17,964 nucleotides of DNA from Oligoflexia bacterium (GTDB taxonomy: Bacteria; Bdellovibrionota; UBA1018; CAIMNF01): NCBI GenBank assembly GCA_903858975.1, contig CAIOKW010000269.1:1-17964 (forward strand), written 5' to 3'. Below, piece by piece: positions 6,687 through 14,846 of the stretch. A program made the translations under genes and the position numbers. The notes beneath the pieces are model-generated. The model had not been told where the DNA came from and searched no databases. It saw nothing but the letters and a program-made list of their open reading frames with translations. Each line of letters starts with the position of its first letter. The stretch's first letter is position 1.

Positions 6687-7181
6687 ATGAATTCTGTTTC
6701 CCTCGTCATCTTAGCTGCACTATCCTTTTCCACCAGTGTTCATGCCGAGTCCGCCATGGATCAGCGATTTCCAACCTCTCCCCAACCCTCACTCACTCCA
6801 GGCGCCCTTTGTGTCACCCCCAATGAGTATCGTTACCCCGAAAAAATCCCTTACTGCAATCGTGATGTGGACGGCGCACTGAAAGACCAAATTGTTCAGC
6901 GTTATGATGCAACCTTTGGCTATCAAATTGGAAAAATGGGACGAAGAATTTTTAAGATTGATCACTATATTCCGCTTTGTATGGGTGGCAGCAACGACGA
7001 AACGAATCTTTGGCCGCAACACCCATCCGTATATATCAACACGGATCCCTTGGAAGATATGCTTTGTAGAAAAATGTTTGAAGGAAAACTTAAGCAGGTG
7101 GATGCAATTCGCTTAATTAAGCAGGCTAAAGCTAATCCGTCACAAGCAAAAACCATCGTTGAATCGATGAACAGAATCTAA
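6687..7181 (+). CDS. secreted HNH-like nuclease
   Basis: 164 residues with a signal peptide (1-20, cut after VHA). The mature protein resembles small exported HNH-type endonucleases: IDHYIPLCMGGSN at 91-103 gives the Asp-His core, and ETNLWPQH at 105-112 supplies the later Asn and His. Cysteines at 42, 57, 98 and 127 probably form two disulfides, as expected outside the cytoplasm. It would cut DNA or RNA in the periplasm or outside the cell; the target is unknown. The ATG at 6687 follows GGAGAGAA. It lies 55 bases behind the methyltransferase gene on the same strand and ends at a hairpin terminator. Confidence 0.78.
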   Translation: MNSVSLVILAALSFSTSVHAESAMDQRFPTSPQPSLTPGALCVTPNEYRYPEKIPYCNRDVDGALKDQIVQRYDATFGYQIGKMGRRIFKIDHYIPLCMGGSNDETNLWPQHPSVYINTDPLEDMLCRKMFEGKLKQVDAIRLIKQAKANPSQAKTIVESMNRI

Positions 7182-7185
7182 CCTA

Positions 7186-7230
7186 AACTCCGGACAGTAC
7201 TTGACTGCCCGGAGTTCGATTTGATCTTTT
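7186..7230 (+). terminator. hairpin terminator after the HNH-like nuclease gene
   Basis: Bases 7186-7198 pair with 7204-7216 (AACTCCGG and CAGT arms, one A/C mismatch, 5-base loop), followed by a T-rich stretch with a TTTTT run. It lies 5 bases after the nuclease stop and 19 bases before the stop of the convergent barrel gene, so it may stop transcription from both sides, more weakly on the minus strand. Confidence 0.8.
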
Positions 7231-7234
7231 TGAA

Positions 7235-7753
7235 TTAGAAGTACCAGCCGAAGTAAGCTCCCGGTGCGCTCAATGACTGCCCATTGATACTCAACATTTT
7301 AAAGTCAAAACCAATATTAAATCCAAAATTGGTCTGCCAGTCTAATCCACCCCCGTAGTAAATTGAGCTACCGGTTGAAGTCAGACTCAATCCACTTGCG
7401 GAACCGGTACCACTGATCGTACCACTCACGTTGGTGAAGCCTAAGTTCACAAATGGAGAAAGGTTCCAGTCCAAAAGAAACGCTTTGGCATCGACTGCCA
7501 CCGTCTTCACGTCAAAGCTGTAACCCGCGCCCGATGCAGAAATCGAACCATATCCCACTCCTAAGCGTAAAAACTGGGCAAGGTTATAGCTCACATTATA
7601 ACCAATCACGCTCGGAAAAGGCTCCGTGATCAAACCCACTCCGACCCCAAATTTCTTTAAGGAACGTGAGCTTGCGGAAGCTTCAGGCATTCCGATCGCA
7701 GATTGAAGGAGAACAAGCGCTAAAACCAAACTGTATATTTTTTTTATCATCAT
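7235..7753 (-). CDS. small outer-membrane beta-barrel-like protein
   Basis: 172 residues. The first 28 form a signal peptide (MMIKKIY, hydrophobic core, cut near ASA). The mature part is made of short alternating hydrophobic strands with Gly, Ser and Thr turns, ends in aromatic residues (YFGWYF) and has no cysteine. This is the pattern of an 8-strand outer membrane barrel of the OmpA/OprF-N or OmpW type, though I cannot place it in a named family. Two adjacent ATG codons (7753, 7750) fit; the binding site is weak (GTGAG). The gap of 127 bases to the dnaE2 stop upstream holds no strong terminator. Confidence 0.7.
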   Translation of the reverse strand: MMIKKIYSLVLALVLLQSAIGMPEASASSRSLKKFGVGVGLITEPFPSVIGYNVSYNLAQFLRLGVGYGSISASGAGYSFDVKTVAVDAKAFLLDWNLSPFVNLGFTNVSGTISGTGSASGLSLTSTGSSIYYGGGLDWQTNFGFNIGFDFKMLSINGQSLSAPGAYFGWYF

Positions 7754-7880
7754 GACTCACACGAGCTCGCGAGTTCTGGAAAACCTCATGGTTCACCTGG
7801 TGTTTAAAACGAGCTTTGTTTAATAATAAGGGGAATCCATTTCCATTTAAAATGAGAAATAACTGACCATTCCCGCCAAA

Positions 7881-10800
7881 CTAATATCGCCTTGCATGTG
7901 CACCTGGGGCAATCGGTACCTCTATTTCTGAGAAAATAGGATCCAGGCGCTTCACTACAACTTGGGCGGCATAGCCATCGCGCTGCAAAACTCCTTTAAC
8001 TAAAAAGAAAGCTTCATCCCGAATCACATCTCGATACGTCTCAAACACCTCGCGATGTAAAATTAAATCTAAGACTCCATCTTCATCTTCAATCGTGGCA
8101 AAAGCAGTCCCCTTTGCCGTTGGTGGGCGCTGAATCACAACCGACAAACCGGGAACCGTGACGAGGCTGCCATGACTCATTGCTTTTACCGTCTTTGTGG
8201 TTGAGCTTGCGTACTTACGCATTCGAGGGATCGCCAATATTTTCTCTCTTAAGAATTTCATCGGATGACCCCGCGTTGAGAGCCCCTGAGATTGATAATC
8301 CTGAATCACTTCCTCTTCGAAATTCATTTTTGGCATCCTCACTTCTGGGAAGAGCTCCGCTTGCGCTCCTTCCACTGCAAAGAGTCCCCCATGAAGCGAC
8401 AGCACCTGAAAGAGCGCGTCCCTCACCGATAATCGAAGGCCGGCAAAGGCTCCACTCATCGCAAGCGCTCTTAAGCTCCGAAGATCAAATGAGGTGCGAG
8501 AAATAAAATCCTGAAAGCTCACAAACGCGCTCTGCCGTCGCTCATCGAGCATCGCGCGCGAAGCCGTTTCTCGAAGGCCCCTGACATAGCGTAAACCCAA
8601 ACGAACCGTATTGACCCCATCCATCGTACAATCCCACATTGACTCGCCAATACTGACGGGAAGGACGTTCACTCCATGCCTTTTTGCATCATCCACTAAA
8701 GAATGGGGTGAATAAAAACCCATCGGTTGGGAATTTAAAAGGGAACAGAGAAAAGCCGCTGGGTAATGGCACTTGAGGTAACTCGAAACATAGGTCAGAA
8801 GAGCAAAGGAGGCTGCGTGCGATTCTGGAAATCCATATTCTGAAAACCCTTTGATTTGTTCGAAAATCTGAGCCGCAAAGGCATCGGGGATGCCCGCTAC
8901 CTTAAGCCCTTTTTGAAGCTTCAGGCCCATTTCATCCATCGAGCCTTTGGAGCGCCAGGCTCCGATCGCTCGGCGAAGTTTATCGGCTTCCCCTGGAGAA
9001 AATCCCGCAAGAGTCACGGCCATCTTCATCACTTGTTCCTGAAAAATGGGGACTCCATAGGTGCGCCCTAAAATAGGAACTAAGCGTGGATCCGGAAGGT
9101 AGACTGGCAACTCCCCTCGCCGCCGTTTCAAATAAGGGTGAACCATATTTCCGACAATCGGTCCGGGCCTGACGAGAGCCACCTCAACAACGAGATCATA
9201 AAAAGTCCGGGGCCTGAGACGCGGCAACATCGACATCTGCGCGCGCGACTCAATTTGAAATACACCGATCGTATCTGCCTTGCAGATCATGTCATAAGTT
9301 CGTGAGTCTTCTCCCGGAACCTGATGAAGCTCTAAGCCGACCAGATCCAGATTCTTCCTGATCGCAGAGAGCATTCCGAGCGCGAGCACATCAATCTTCA
9401 GTAGCCCTAAGATATCTAAATCATATTTATCCCACTGGACAATCGTTCGATTCTCCATGGTCGCGGGCTCAATGGGGACTATCGTATCCAGTGGCTCGCT
9501 TGAGAGCGTAAACCCACCCGAATGAATCGAGAGGTGCCGAGGAAAGCCCTCAATCGCATCGATCACTTCAACAATTTTATTTCGTTTTGCTTCTGATACT
9601 TCGGATGAACTCATCAGCTCATTTTGGACTTTGCGGGCTGACAGCGTTCCCACCGGAAGTGAGAACGCTTTTGCCACTTCGCGAATCGCAGAGCGCGCTC
9701 GGTAGGTTACCACAGCCGAAACCATGGCAGCTCGATCTCGCCCATACTTCTGATAGATGTATTGAATCACTTCTTCACGCCGTTCGTGCTCAAAATCCAC
9801 GTCAATATCAGGTGGTTCCCCTCGCTCCACCGAAATAAAGCGTTCAAAGAGAAGATTCATGCGAACCGGATCAATCGCAGTAATTCCTAAGACATAGCAA
9901 ATCACCGAATTCGCAGCAGAACCCCGACCTTGGCAGAGAATTTTTTGGGAGCGGGCAAAAGCCACGATGTCATAGACGGTTAAAAAGTAGTCCGCAAAAT
10001 TGAGCTCTTTAATCAATGAAAGTTCGTGCTGAATTTGCTTTAACACGGCATCTGATGCCCCCTTCGGGTACCGGATCTTCATGCCCTCTTCGCAGAGTGA
10101 CTCTAAATAAGATTGCGCAGTATGAGGTTTTGGAATCCATTCACTCGGATAATGATAGCGAAGTTCAGAAAGAGAAAAGGTACAGCGCTCTCTCACCTCT
10201 TCCGTTCGATAAATCGCATCTGGCAAATCTGAAAACAGCCGAATCATTTCCTCTGGACGCTTTAGCCTCCGCTCCGAGTTTCGTTTCAGTTTTAATCCGA
10301 GGTCTTTCAGCGGTAAACCCTCACGGATGGAAGTGAGAGTATCTTGTAAAATCTGCGCTTTTTTATCTGAAAAAAGCGCTCCCTGGGTTGCCACCAGAGG
10401 TGCTTGAAGCACTTCCGAGAGTCCTTTCGCAAACTCCGAACGCTCCAAATCTAGCCCATCGAGTGTACGAGTGAGTGGGAGGTAGCGCGGATTCTTTAAG
10501 TCCCGAAGCATCTCCCATAAAGACGCATGAGAGCTCACTTCCCGATCTTGAAACCACGCCTCTTGCCACTCAGGAAATAAAATGAGTTCATCCGCAAAGG
10601 GCTCCGATTGAAGGAGCTCGCCAAGACGTGCCCGAGTCAGTCCTCCTACCCCTTTTGCAATTCCCTCATGAGACTTCGTTAAAATCCTGCACATGGCTCC
10701 GTAAGCTCTTCGATGAGGCGCGATCAGAGTGAGTGAAGAGGAACTGGAATCAAGGATGGGGATTTCACTTCCTGAGATTAATCGAAAATTAAAAGCACGA

Positions 10801-10970
10801 CTCTCTTTCAGCGCATGATAAGCCTTAGGAAGCCCATACACCCCACCGAGATCACAAAGGGCAAGCCCCTTTAATCCTAAGTGAAGCGCTTCCTGAATGA
10901 GCGCATCCGGGGAGCTTGCGCCCCTGAGGAAAGAATAATAGGAATAGGCTTTTAACTCAGTATACTCCAT
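7881..10970 (-). CDS. dnaE2: error-prone DNA polymerase III alpha subunit DnaE2
   Basis: A 1029-residue C-family DNA polymerase, normal length for DnaE2. It copies across damaged DNA together with ImuA and ImuB. Order of domains: PHP (about 1-200); palm with catalytic Asp388 and Asp390 (PDIDVDF) and Asp527 (LLKIDVLALG); fingers with GRGSAANS at 348-355 and VALVRPGP near 597-604; then a helix-hairpin-helix region and an OB-fold (about 925-1010). The start has ELKAYSYYSFLRGAS, the DnaE2 signature, but with Lys where most members have His (ELH), so the PHP metal site is probably not functional. The ATG at 10970 overlaps the imuB end by 14 bases. Expression should follow the SOS-like promoter upstream of imuA. 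Confidence 0.95.
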   Translation of the reverse strand: MEYTELKAYSYYSFLRGASSPDALIQEALHLGLKGLALCDLGGVYGLPKAYHALKESRAFNFRLISGSEIPILDSSSSSLTLIAPHRRAYGAMCRILTKSHEGIAKGVGGLTRARLGELLQSEPFADELILFPEWQEAWFQDREVSSHASLWEMLRDLKNPRYLPLTRTLDGLDLERSEFAKGLSEVLQAPLVATQGALFSDKKAQILQDTLTSIREGLPLKDLGLKLKRNSERRLKRPEEMIRLFSDLPDAIYRTEEVRERCTFSLSELRYHYPSEWIPKPHTAQSYLESLCEEGMKIRYPKGASDAVLKQIQHELSLIKELNFADYFLTVYDIVAFARSQKILCQGRGSAANSVICYVLGITAIDPVRMNLLFERFISVERGEPPDIDVDFEHERREEVIQYIYQKYGRDRAAMVSAVVTYRARSAIREVAKAFSLPVGTLSARKVQNELMSSSEVSEAKRNKIVEVIDAIEGFPRHLSIHSGGFTLSSEPLDTIVPIEPATMENRTIVQWDKYDLDILGLLKIDVLALGMLSAIRKNLDLVGLELHQVPGEDSRTYDMICKADTIGVFQIESRAQMSMLPRLRPRTFYDLVVEVALVRPGPIVGNMVHPYLKRRRGELPVYLPDPRLVPILGRTYGVPIFQEQVMKMAVTLAGFSPGEADKLRRAIGAWRSKGSMDEMGLKLQKGLKVAGIPDAFAAQIFEQIKGFSEYGFPESHAASFALLTYVSSYLKCHYPAAFLCSLLNSQPMGFYSPHSLVDDAKRHGVNVLPVSIGESMWDCTMDGVNTVRLGLRYVRGLRETASRAMLDERRQSAFVSFQDFISRTSFDLRSLRALAMSGAFAGLRLSVRDALFQVLSLHGGLFAVEGAQAELFPEVRMPKMNFEEEVIQDYQSQGLSTRGHPMKFLREKILAIPRMRKYASSTTKTVKAMSHGSLVTVPGLSVVIQRPPTAKGTAFATIEDEDGVLDLILHREVFETYRDVIRDEAFFLVKGVLQRDGYAAQVVVKRLDPIFSEIEVPIAPGAHARRY

Positions 10971-12327
10971 GGAGTTTTAACTTCCCCAGTAGCTCGTCTT
11001 TATAAATCCACCAGTCTTGGAGATGCCCCTCCTGACTCTTCACTTTGACCCGGTAATACGTTCGATCAAAACCCTGCGTTTCTTCGACATCCCAGGCATA
11101 TCCCTCCAGATGCTCTTCTTGTGAAAACTCACAGATCCGAAATAGCTCCTGATTTTGTTTTAAATAGGGGCCCACCCGAAAAATGGGAATCGGTTCAGAA
11201 AAAAGTTGAATCGGTCGTTTTGCATAAAGATGTGAAATCGAGTCAAGACTTGCATCCACTTTTGCATCAGAGAGGAGTACTTTCTTCCAGGATTTTTCGG
11301 GCAGAAGGTGCTCTGTGGTTTCTGCTTGAAATACCTGCCCCTGAGATTCCAGCTTTAATCCCAAATACGAAAGAAGCTCCACCCATCGCTCACTTTGTCC
11401 ACCCTCGATTTCATCTCTCTCGCTAAACGCAAATCGCGTGTTTTCATGGTCTCTTTTTACTGCTTCTTTTACTTGAATTTCAGCTTCTACAATCGGATCC
11501 GATAAAGGATTCCGATCCATCTCGCGGCCCAGTCGTTCGCGTAATAACTTCAAAAGAAGCGACCTTGAAGTCTGAGGAAATGCGAAATTGAGTTCAATCC
11601 GACGATCCGGTACGGGTCGATCCAGCTTTAAGATGATCTCGACCTTCTTCAATGCTCGCCGTAAGGAATAAAGACGCTCACACATACGATCGAGCATGGG
11701 CTTAAGCCTAAAGATCAGAGACTCGGCATCGATGACATATTCCTCTGCATTCCAACGGGTCTTTTCTTGCAGACCCACACTCGGAACAAAACGATTCCAA
11801 GGAAAACGGGCTCCAAACTCAAAACTTTCTAGGAACGAATCAAATTCTTCACCAAAACGAACCAACCAAGCCGTCTTTGGTACAGTAAAGAGATACTCCA
11901 GGTTTTTCATTCCGAGCGATTGAAATACCGACAAACGCTCTCGCATGGATCGGTTCAACTCAAAGTGCTGAAGTGGATCGATAAAATCAAAATAGGCTTC
12001 TACCGGAAGCAATCGCGCTTCTCGCGCACGCCAACGGGTTTGAATCCATGCCTTCGGGAGTGTGTCTGCGATCCCAAAACGCCAGAGTGAAGCATCGAGC
12101 TCTTCGCGCCTGGCAAGCGCTTCTGCGCGCCTCATAAAGCCGTTTAAATTAAAAAGATGCTTCGTTCGACTCATCTCAAGAAAAATGCGGTTTCGACCTT
12201 GTACTACATCGGGGGTAAAACGATAGAAGCTTTCCGTCAGTCGATCAAAGACTTCCTTTTCAAATAACTCACTCTGCCCCAGATCGATACACCACCACTC
12301 TTGAACTGACTCTTCCTGAATTCTCAT
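10957..12327 (-). CDS. imuB: ImuB-like Y-family polymerase homologue
   Basis: 456 residues. ImuB proteins are Y-family polymerase relatives that lack catalysis and link DnaE2 to the beta clamp. Visible parts: first strand EWWCIDLGQSEL (10-21); the palm stretch IFLEMSRTKHLF (48-59), where active Y-family enzymes carry acidic catalytic residues not evident here; WRFGIADTLPKAWIQTR (82-98); a helix-hairpin-helix-like stretch near 130-165; a little-finger-like region (about 200-300); and the typical ImuB tail, with RPIQLFSEPIPI and a YYRVKV...DWWIYKDELL...LHGVY ending. It is strongly diverged. The ATG overlaps the imuA stop as ATGA, and its end overlaps dnaE2, which indicates coupled translation. 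Confidence 0.88.
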   Translation of the reverse strand: MRIQEESVQEWWCIDLGQSELFEKEVFDRLTESFYRFTPDVVQGRNRIFLEMSRTKHLFNLNGFMRRAEALARREELDASLWRFGIADTLPKAWIQTRWRAREARLLPVEAYFDFIDPLQHFELNRSMRERLSVFQSLGMKNLEYLFTVPKTAWLVRFGEEFDSFLESFEFGARFPWNRFVPSVGLQEKTRWNAEEYVIDAESLIFRLKPMLDRMCERLYSLRRALKKVEIILKLDRPVPDRRIELNFAFPQTSRSLLLKLLRERLGREMDRNPLSDPIVEAEIQVKEAVKRDHENTRFAFSERDEIEGGQSERWVELLSYLGLKLESQGQVFQAETTEHLLPEKSWKKVLLSDAKVDASLDSISHLYAKRPIQLFSEPIPIFRVGPYLKQNQELFRICEFSQEEHLEGYAWDVEETQGFDRTYYRVKVKSQEGHLQDWWIYKDELLGKLKLHGVY

Positions 12328-12917
12328 TCGCTAGTCCCTCCTTTGACTTTACGAAGATGGGCCTGCCCCTGTTCTTCGGCGACGACTTGAATATGAATAC
12401 CAAACGATGAGGTGGGCTTTTGAGAGAGAAGCAACATCAAACTCCCCCCCTCTTCTGCAGTTAGCTGAAGTTTTCGCATTTGCGCATCCAGATTACGCAT
12501 CGGCAAAAGGGGTTGATCAAAAACCAAAACCTCAAATAATTGACTTCGTAAAACACTCAGCAGAACTTCCATTCCTTGCTCGGGCTTTACGCGTTCTAAA
12601 AACAAAATCCGTGACAGCGCAATTTTCTCTTGAGCGAGTGCCATTGGAAACACCTCGGTCAACCCCGACGAAATCCAAGCCACGCGAGCCGTGCTCACTT
12701 CAGGCGTTAAAGGCTTAGCCTGAGATCGCTCTTTTAAAAACCGAACTGACCAAGCGAGTTGATCCTTTCCGAGCACCTCAATCACTTGCCCTGCATGAAG
12801 GGGAATGCTCCCATCACTCATCAAGAATCCAAGCTCCCGCCGGGTGCGAAGAGGCGCTTGTTCTTGAAGCATCGCTTTTAGGGACTGGAGTGTGGGTACT
12901 GCTTTCACTGGGTCCAT
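12324..12917 (-). CDS. imuA: ImuA-like RecA-fold protein of the mutasome
   Basis: 197 residues, first gene of the operon. ImuA is a RecA-fold protein needed for damage-induced mutagenesis with ImuB and DnaE2. The RecA-like core begins at GQVIEVLGKDQ (43-53), a degenerate P-loop without the GK[ST] ending, so ATP binding is doubtful; later strands are VAWISS (79-84) and EVLVFDQ (129-135). I chose the ATG at 12917 because the promoter ends at 12942 and GAAGGA lies between it and this codon (11-base spacing). A longer frame reaching 13022 would run through the promoter. The identification rests mainly on position before imuB-dnaE2, as sequence similarity in this family is low. Confidence 0.82.
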   Translation of the reverse strand: MDPVKAVPTLQSLKAMLQEQAPLRTRRELGFLMSDGSIPLHAGQVIEVLGKDQLAWSVRFLKERSQAKPLTPEVSTARVAWISSGLTEVFPMALAQEKIALSRILFLERVKPEQGMEVLLSVLRSQLFEVLVFDQPLLPMRNLDAQMRKLQLTAEEGGSLMLLLSQKPTSSFGIHIQVVAEEQGQAHLRKVKGGTSE

Positions 12918-12941
12918 AACGGGTGCATTCCTTCTTTGATT

Positions 12942-12970
12942 ACAATACCGAACAAAAACCGAACACGCAA
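12942..12970 (-). promoter_or_regulatory. sigma70-type promoter of imuA-imuB-dnaE2 with GTTC-N7-GTTC (LexA-like) box
   Basis: On the minus strand: TTGCGT (12970-12965), a 17-base spacer, TATTGT (12947-12942), then GAAGGA and the imuA ATG. The spacer contains GTTC (12964-12961), 7 bases, GTTC (12953-12950). GTTC-N7-GTTC is the LexA box described for Alphaproteobacteria. Its position between -35 and -10 would block RNA polymerase, giving SOS induction of the whole cassette. Confidence 0.75.
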
Positions 12971-13117
12971 GCGCGTGCATAAACCACTGAAATGAGACAA
13001 AAAATTCGATGACCACCCCCACTTCACCCCGATAGACCCCCTCCCTCTCCCTCCTGTGGCACCCAGGCTTGTGGCCTAGGAGTTGCGAGGTTCATCGAGG
13101 CCAGTGTGGAGGTATTC

Positions 13118-14176
13118 ATGAAGAGTTTATTTTTGATGTTCGCTTTCTTAGGTCTCATTCCCAGAGCCGTTGCCGATCCTTGGGATGGGTACAACGATCC
13201 CAATCGCTTTGCCTCAGGGTATGACTATCAATTTCAAAATCTCCCGCTGAAAGGAGAGGTCGATGGCGCGCGAGTCCCTTGGTCTGAGAGTTATTGGCCG
13301 CGCAATCAAGGAAGCATTAACATTCGCTGGAATGCCCCAGGGAAGCCGGGATTTGACTATCACTCTCCCACTAAAGAAGAAGTCCTGAAGATGAGCCCAA
13401 CAGAAATCGCGCAGCTCGCGCCCACCGAGAAATACGATCTCTACCGAGGCCGCTATGATTATCCGCTCAAGAACTACATCGCAAGCTCTGAGGCAGATCG
13501 TTACGCTCCGGAATGGGCCGGGATTTGTGATGGCTGGTCAGCATCCGCGATTCAGCTACGAGAACCGAGGGCCATGACCCGAGTCAATCCCGATGGAGTC
13601 GTGATCCCCTTTGGAGCGTCTGATGTGAAAGGATTAATTTCCTACACGGCTGCACGACAGAATCTTCAATCCATTGTGATTGGCCGATATTGTCCCTTTG
13701 GACTCTCTCTTGGATTTCCGAATTGCCAAGACATCAACCCAGGATCTTTTCACGTGATTCTCGCAAACGAGCTCGGCATTAGAAAAACGGCTTTTCCTGC
13801 TGACATTGATCCTGGAAAACAAGCCTGGAATCAGCCCATTATTGGTTATGAATTTCAAGTGCTCGGCAGTGCACAATCTGACTTCTCTGAAAACGCCCTC
13901 CGCATTCATTCTCGTTTGATCTATGTGGATGAACTCGACAACTCCAGTTTTGAACCGGTGACCGGAACGCCGCTCTGGAAGTCCGCCGTTCAAGAATCTG
14001 ACTACATTCTTGAACTCGATGGAAATGGAAGAATTGTGGGAGGCTCATGGCTGACAAAGTACATTCACCCGGATGTATTTTGGAAACCCACCAAGGCCAT
14101 TCAATTCACGGGTGAATACTCCCAATTACCGGAGCTCTATGAACCGATTCCTTTTCGCTCTGAAATTATAAAATAG
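13118..14176 (+). CDS. secreted transglutaminase-elicitor-like enzyme
   Basis: 352 residues with a signal peptide (1-19, cut near AVA-DP). It matches the transglutaminase elicitor family known from oomycete cell-wall transglutaminases and some bacteria, which joins protein Gln and Lys side chains by a Cys-His-Asp centre. Marks from this start: SYWPRNQGSINIRW (58-71), the Cys137 motif WAGICDGWSASAI (134-146), a GVVIPFGASDVKGLI stretch (160-174), His212 in PGSFHVILAN, candidate Asp229/231 in FPADIDPG, and the closing GGSWLTKYIHPDVFW (308-322). The ATG at 13118 has GGAGG 5 bases upstream. The next gene follows by 40 bases. The true substrate could be envelope or prey/host protein; a role as amidase or hydrolase is also possible. 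Confidence 0.8.
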   Translation: MKSLFLMFAFLGLIPRAVADPWDGYNDPNRFASGYDYQFQNLPLKGEVDGARVPWSESYWPRNQGSINIRWNAPGKPGFDYHSPTKEEVLKMSPTEIAQLAPTEKYDLYRGRYDYPLKNYIASSEADRYAPEWAGICDGWSASAIQLREPRAMTRVNPDGVVIPFGASDVKGLISYTAARQNLQSIVIGRYCPFGLSLGFPNCQDINPGSFHVILANELGIRKTAFPADIDPGKQAWNQPIIGYEFQVLGSAQSDFSENALRIHSRLIYVDELDNSSFEPVTGTPLWKSAVQESDYILELDGNGRIVGGSWLTKYIHPDVFWKPTKAIQFTGEYSQLPELYEPIPFRSEIIK

Positions 14177-14216
14177 ATGCACTTCCGTAATTAAGGTAAT
14201 CTACAGATGAAGGTCT

Positions 14217-14846
14217 ATGGCGGGTGCACTCTTTTTCATCAGTTTGTTTTTGATTACCTTAATCGGAGGGCTCTTACTCAGACCCGATCCCATTCAGTCG
14301 ATTCGTCATTACCAAGAGCCGGCGGCACTGGAGGCCCGAAAAAAAGTCACCCTACAGATGGCAGCATTTTTAAAAGAAAATCCTAAAATTGTAGAGCAAA
14401 AGACCCTGAAGACTTTGCCCATAAAGCTGACCACTCCTGAAAATGGATCAACAACGAGTACGAATGCATCGATCACCTTACGCTTTCAAGGTTCAGATCT
14501 TCACTTTCAAAATCAAGGAGCCTATGATGCTTGGCTGGTTGAGGCCTTAAAATCAAGTCAAACCCAGTTCCTTCGGAATATCGATTTTGGCTCAGACGAA
14601 GAACTTGCACTTTCCACCTTGCACAAGCTGACTGAAATTGACCCGTCTCCCGAAATCCAAAACCAGGTCAAGGAACTCTACCTTGAAAAAGCAAAACACT
14701 GGATATCCAATCCCGACGGATACGCACAACAAGTCACCAGCCGAGCACTTCAAGCCTATTTAAATTTAGAGAAAGATCAAGAACTCGGCAAACGCCGAGT
14801 GAATGAAATTCTACAGCTCAATAACACGCAACCCGACTCACAGTAG
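14217..14846 (+). CDS. membrane-anchored protein of unknown function
   Basis: 209 residues. One N-terminal membrane segment (about 3-21) without a clear cleavage site, then a soluble, largely helical domain (about 40-200) with a Thr/Ser-rich stretch near 70-85; no cysteine, and no family I recognise. It is probably anchored in the inner membrane facing the periplasm. The ATG at 14217 has GAAGG only 3 bases upstream, a short spacing, but a later start would lose the anchor. It follows the transglutaminase-like gene closely and may share its transcript. The last 29 bases overlap the convergent lipoprotein gene. Confidence 0.65.
   Translation: MAGALFFISLFLITLIGGLLLRPDPIQSIRHYQEPAALEARKKVTLQMAAFLKENPKIVEQKTLKTLPIKLTTPENGSTTSTNASITLRFQGSDLHFQNQGAYDAWLVEALKSSQTQFLRNIDFGSDEELALSTLHKLTEIDPSPEIQNQVKELYLEKAKHWISNPDGYAQQVTSRALQAYLNLEKDQELGKRRVNEILQLNNTQPDSQ
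14783..14800 (-). terminator. candidate terminator for the lipoprotein gene inside the opposite gene
   Basis: A perfect 7-base-pair hairpin, ACTCGGC with GCCGAGT and a 4-base loop, lies 18 to 35 bases beyond the lipoprotein stop on the minus strand and is followed there by a T-rich run (TCTTGATCTTTCTC). It sits inside the coding sequence of the convergent plus-strand gene. T-run quality is moderate. Confidence 0.4.

Noticed and set aside
12918..13022. A longer imuA reading frame starting at 13022.
   Set aside because: It would run through the promoter and LexA-like box at 12942-12970 and adds an N-terminus unlike the family.
13057..13073. A TGGCAC...TTGT stretch resembling a sigma54 promoter ahead of the transglutaminase-like gene.
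   Set aside because: The spacing between the GG and the second element is one base too long and the required GC is missing; sigma54 tolerates neither well.
13064..13080. Short CCAGGC/GCCTAGG inverted repeat between imuA and the transglutaminase-like gene.
   Set aside because: Short, bulged and without a T-run or clear operator spacing.
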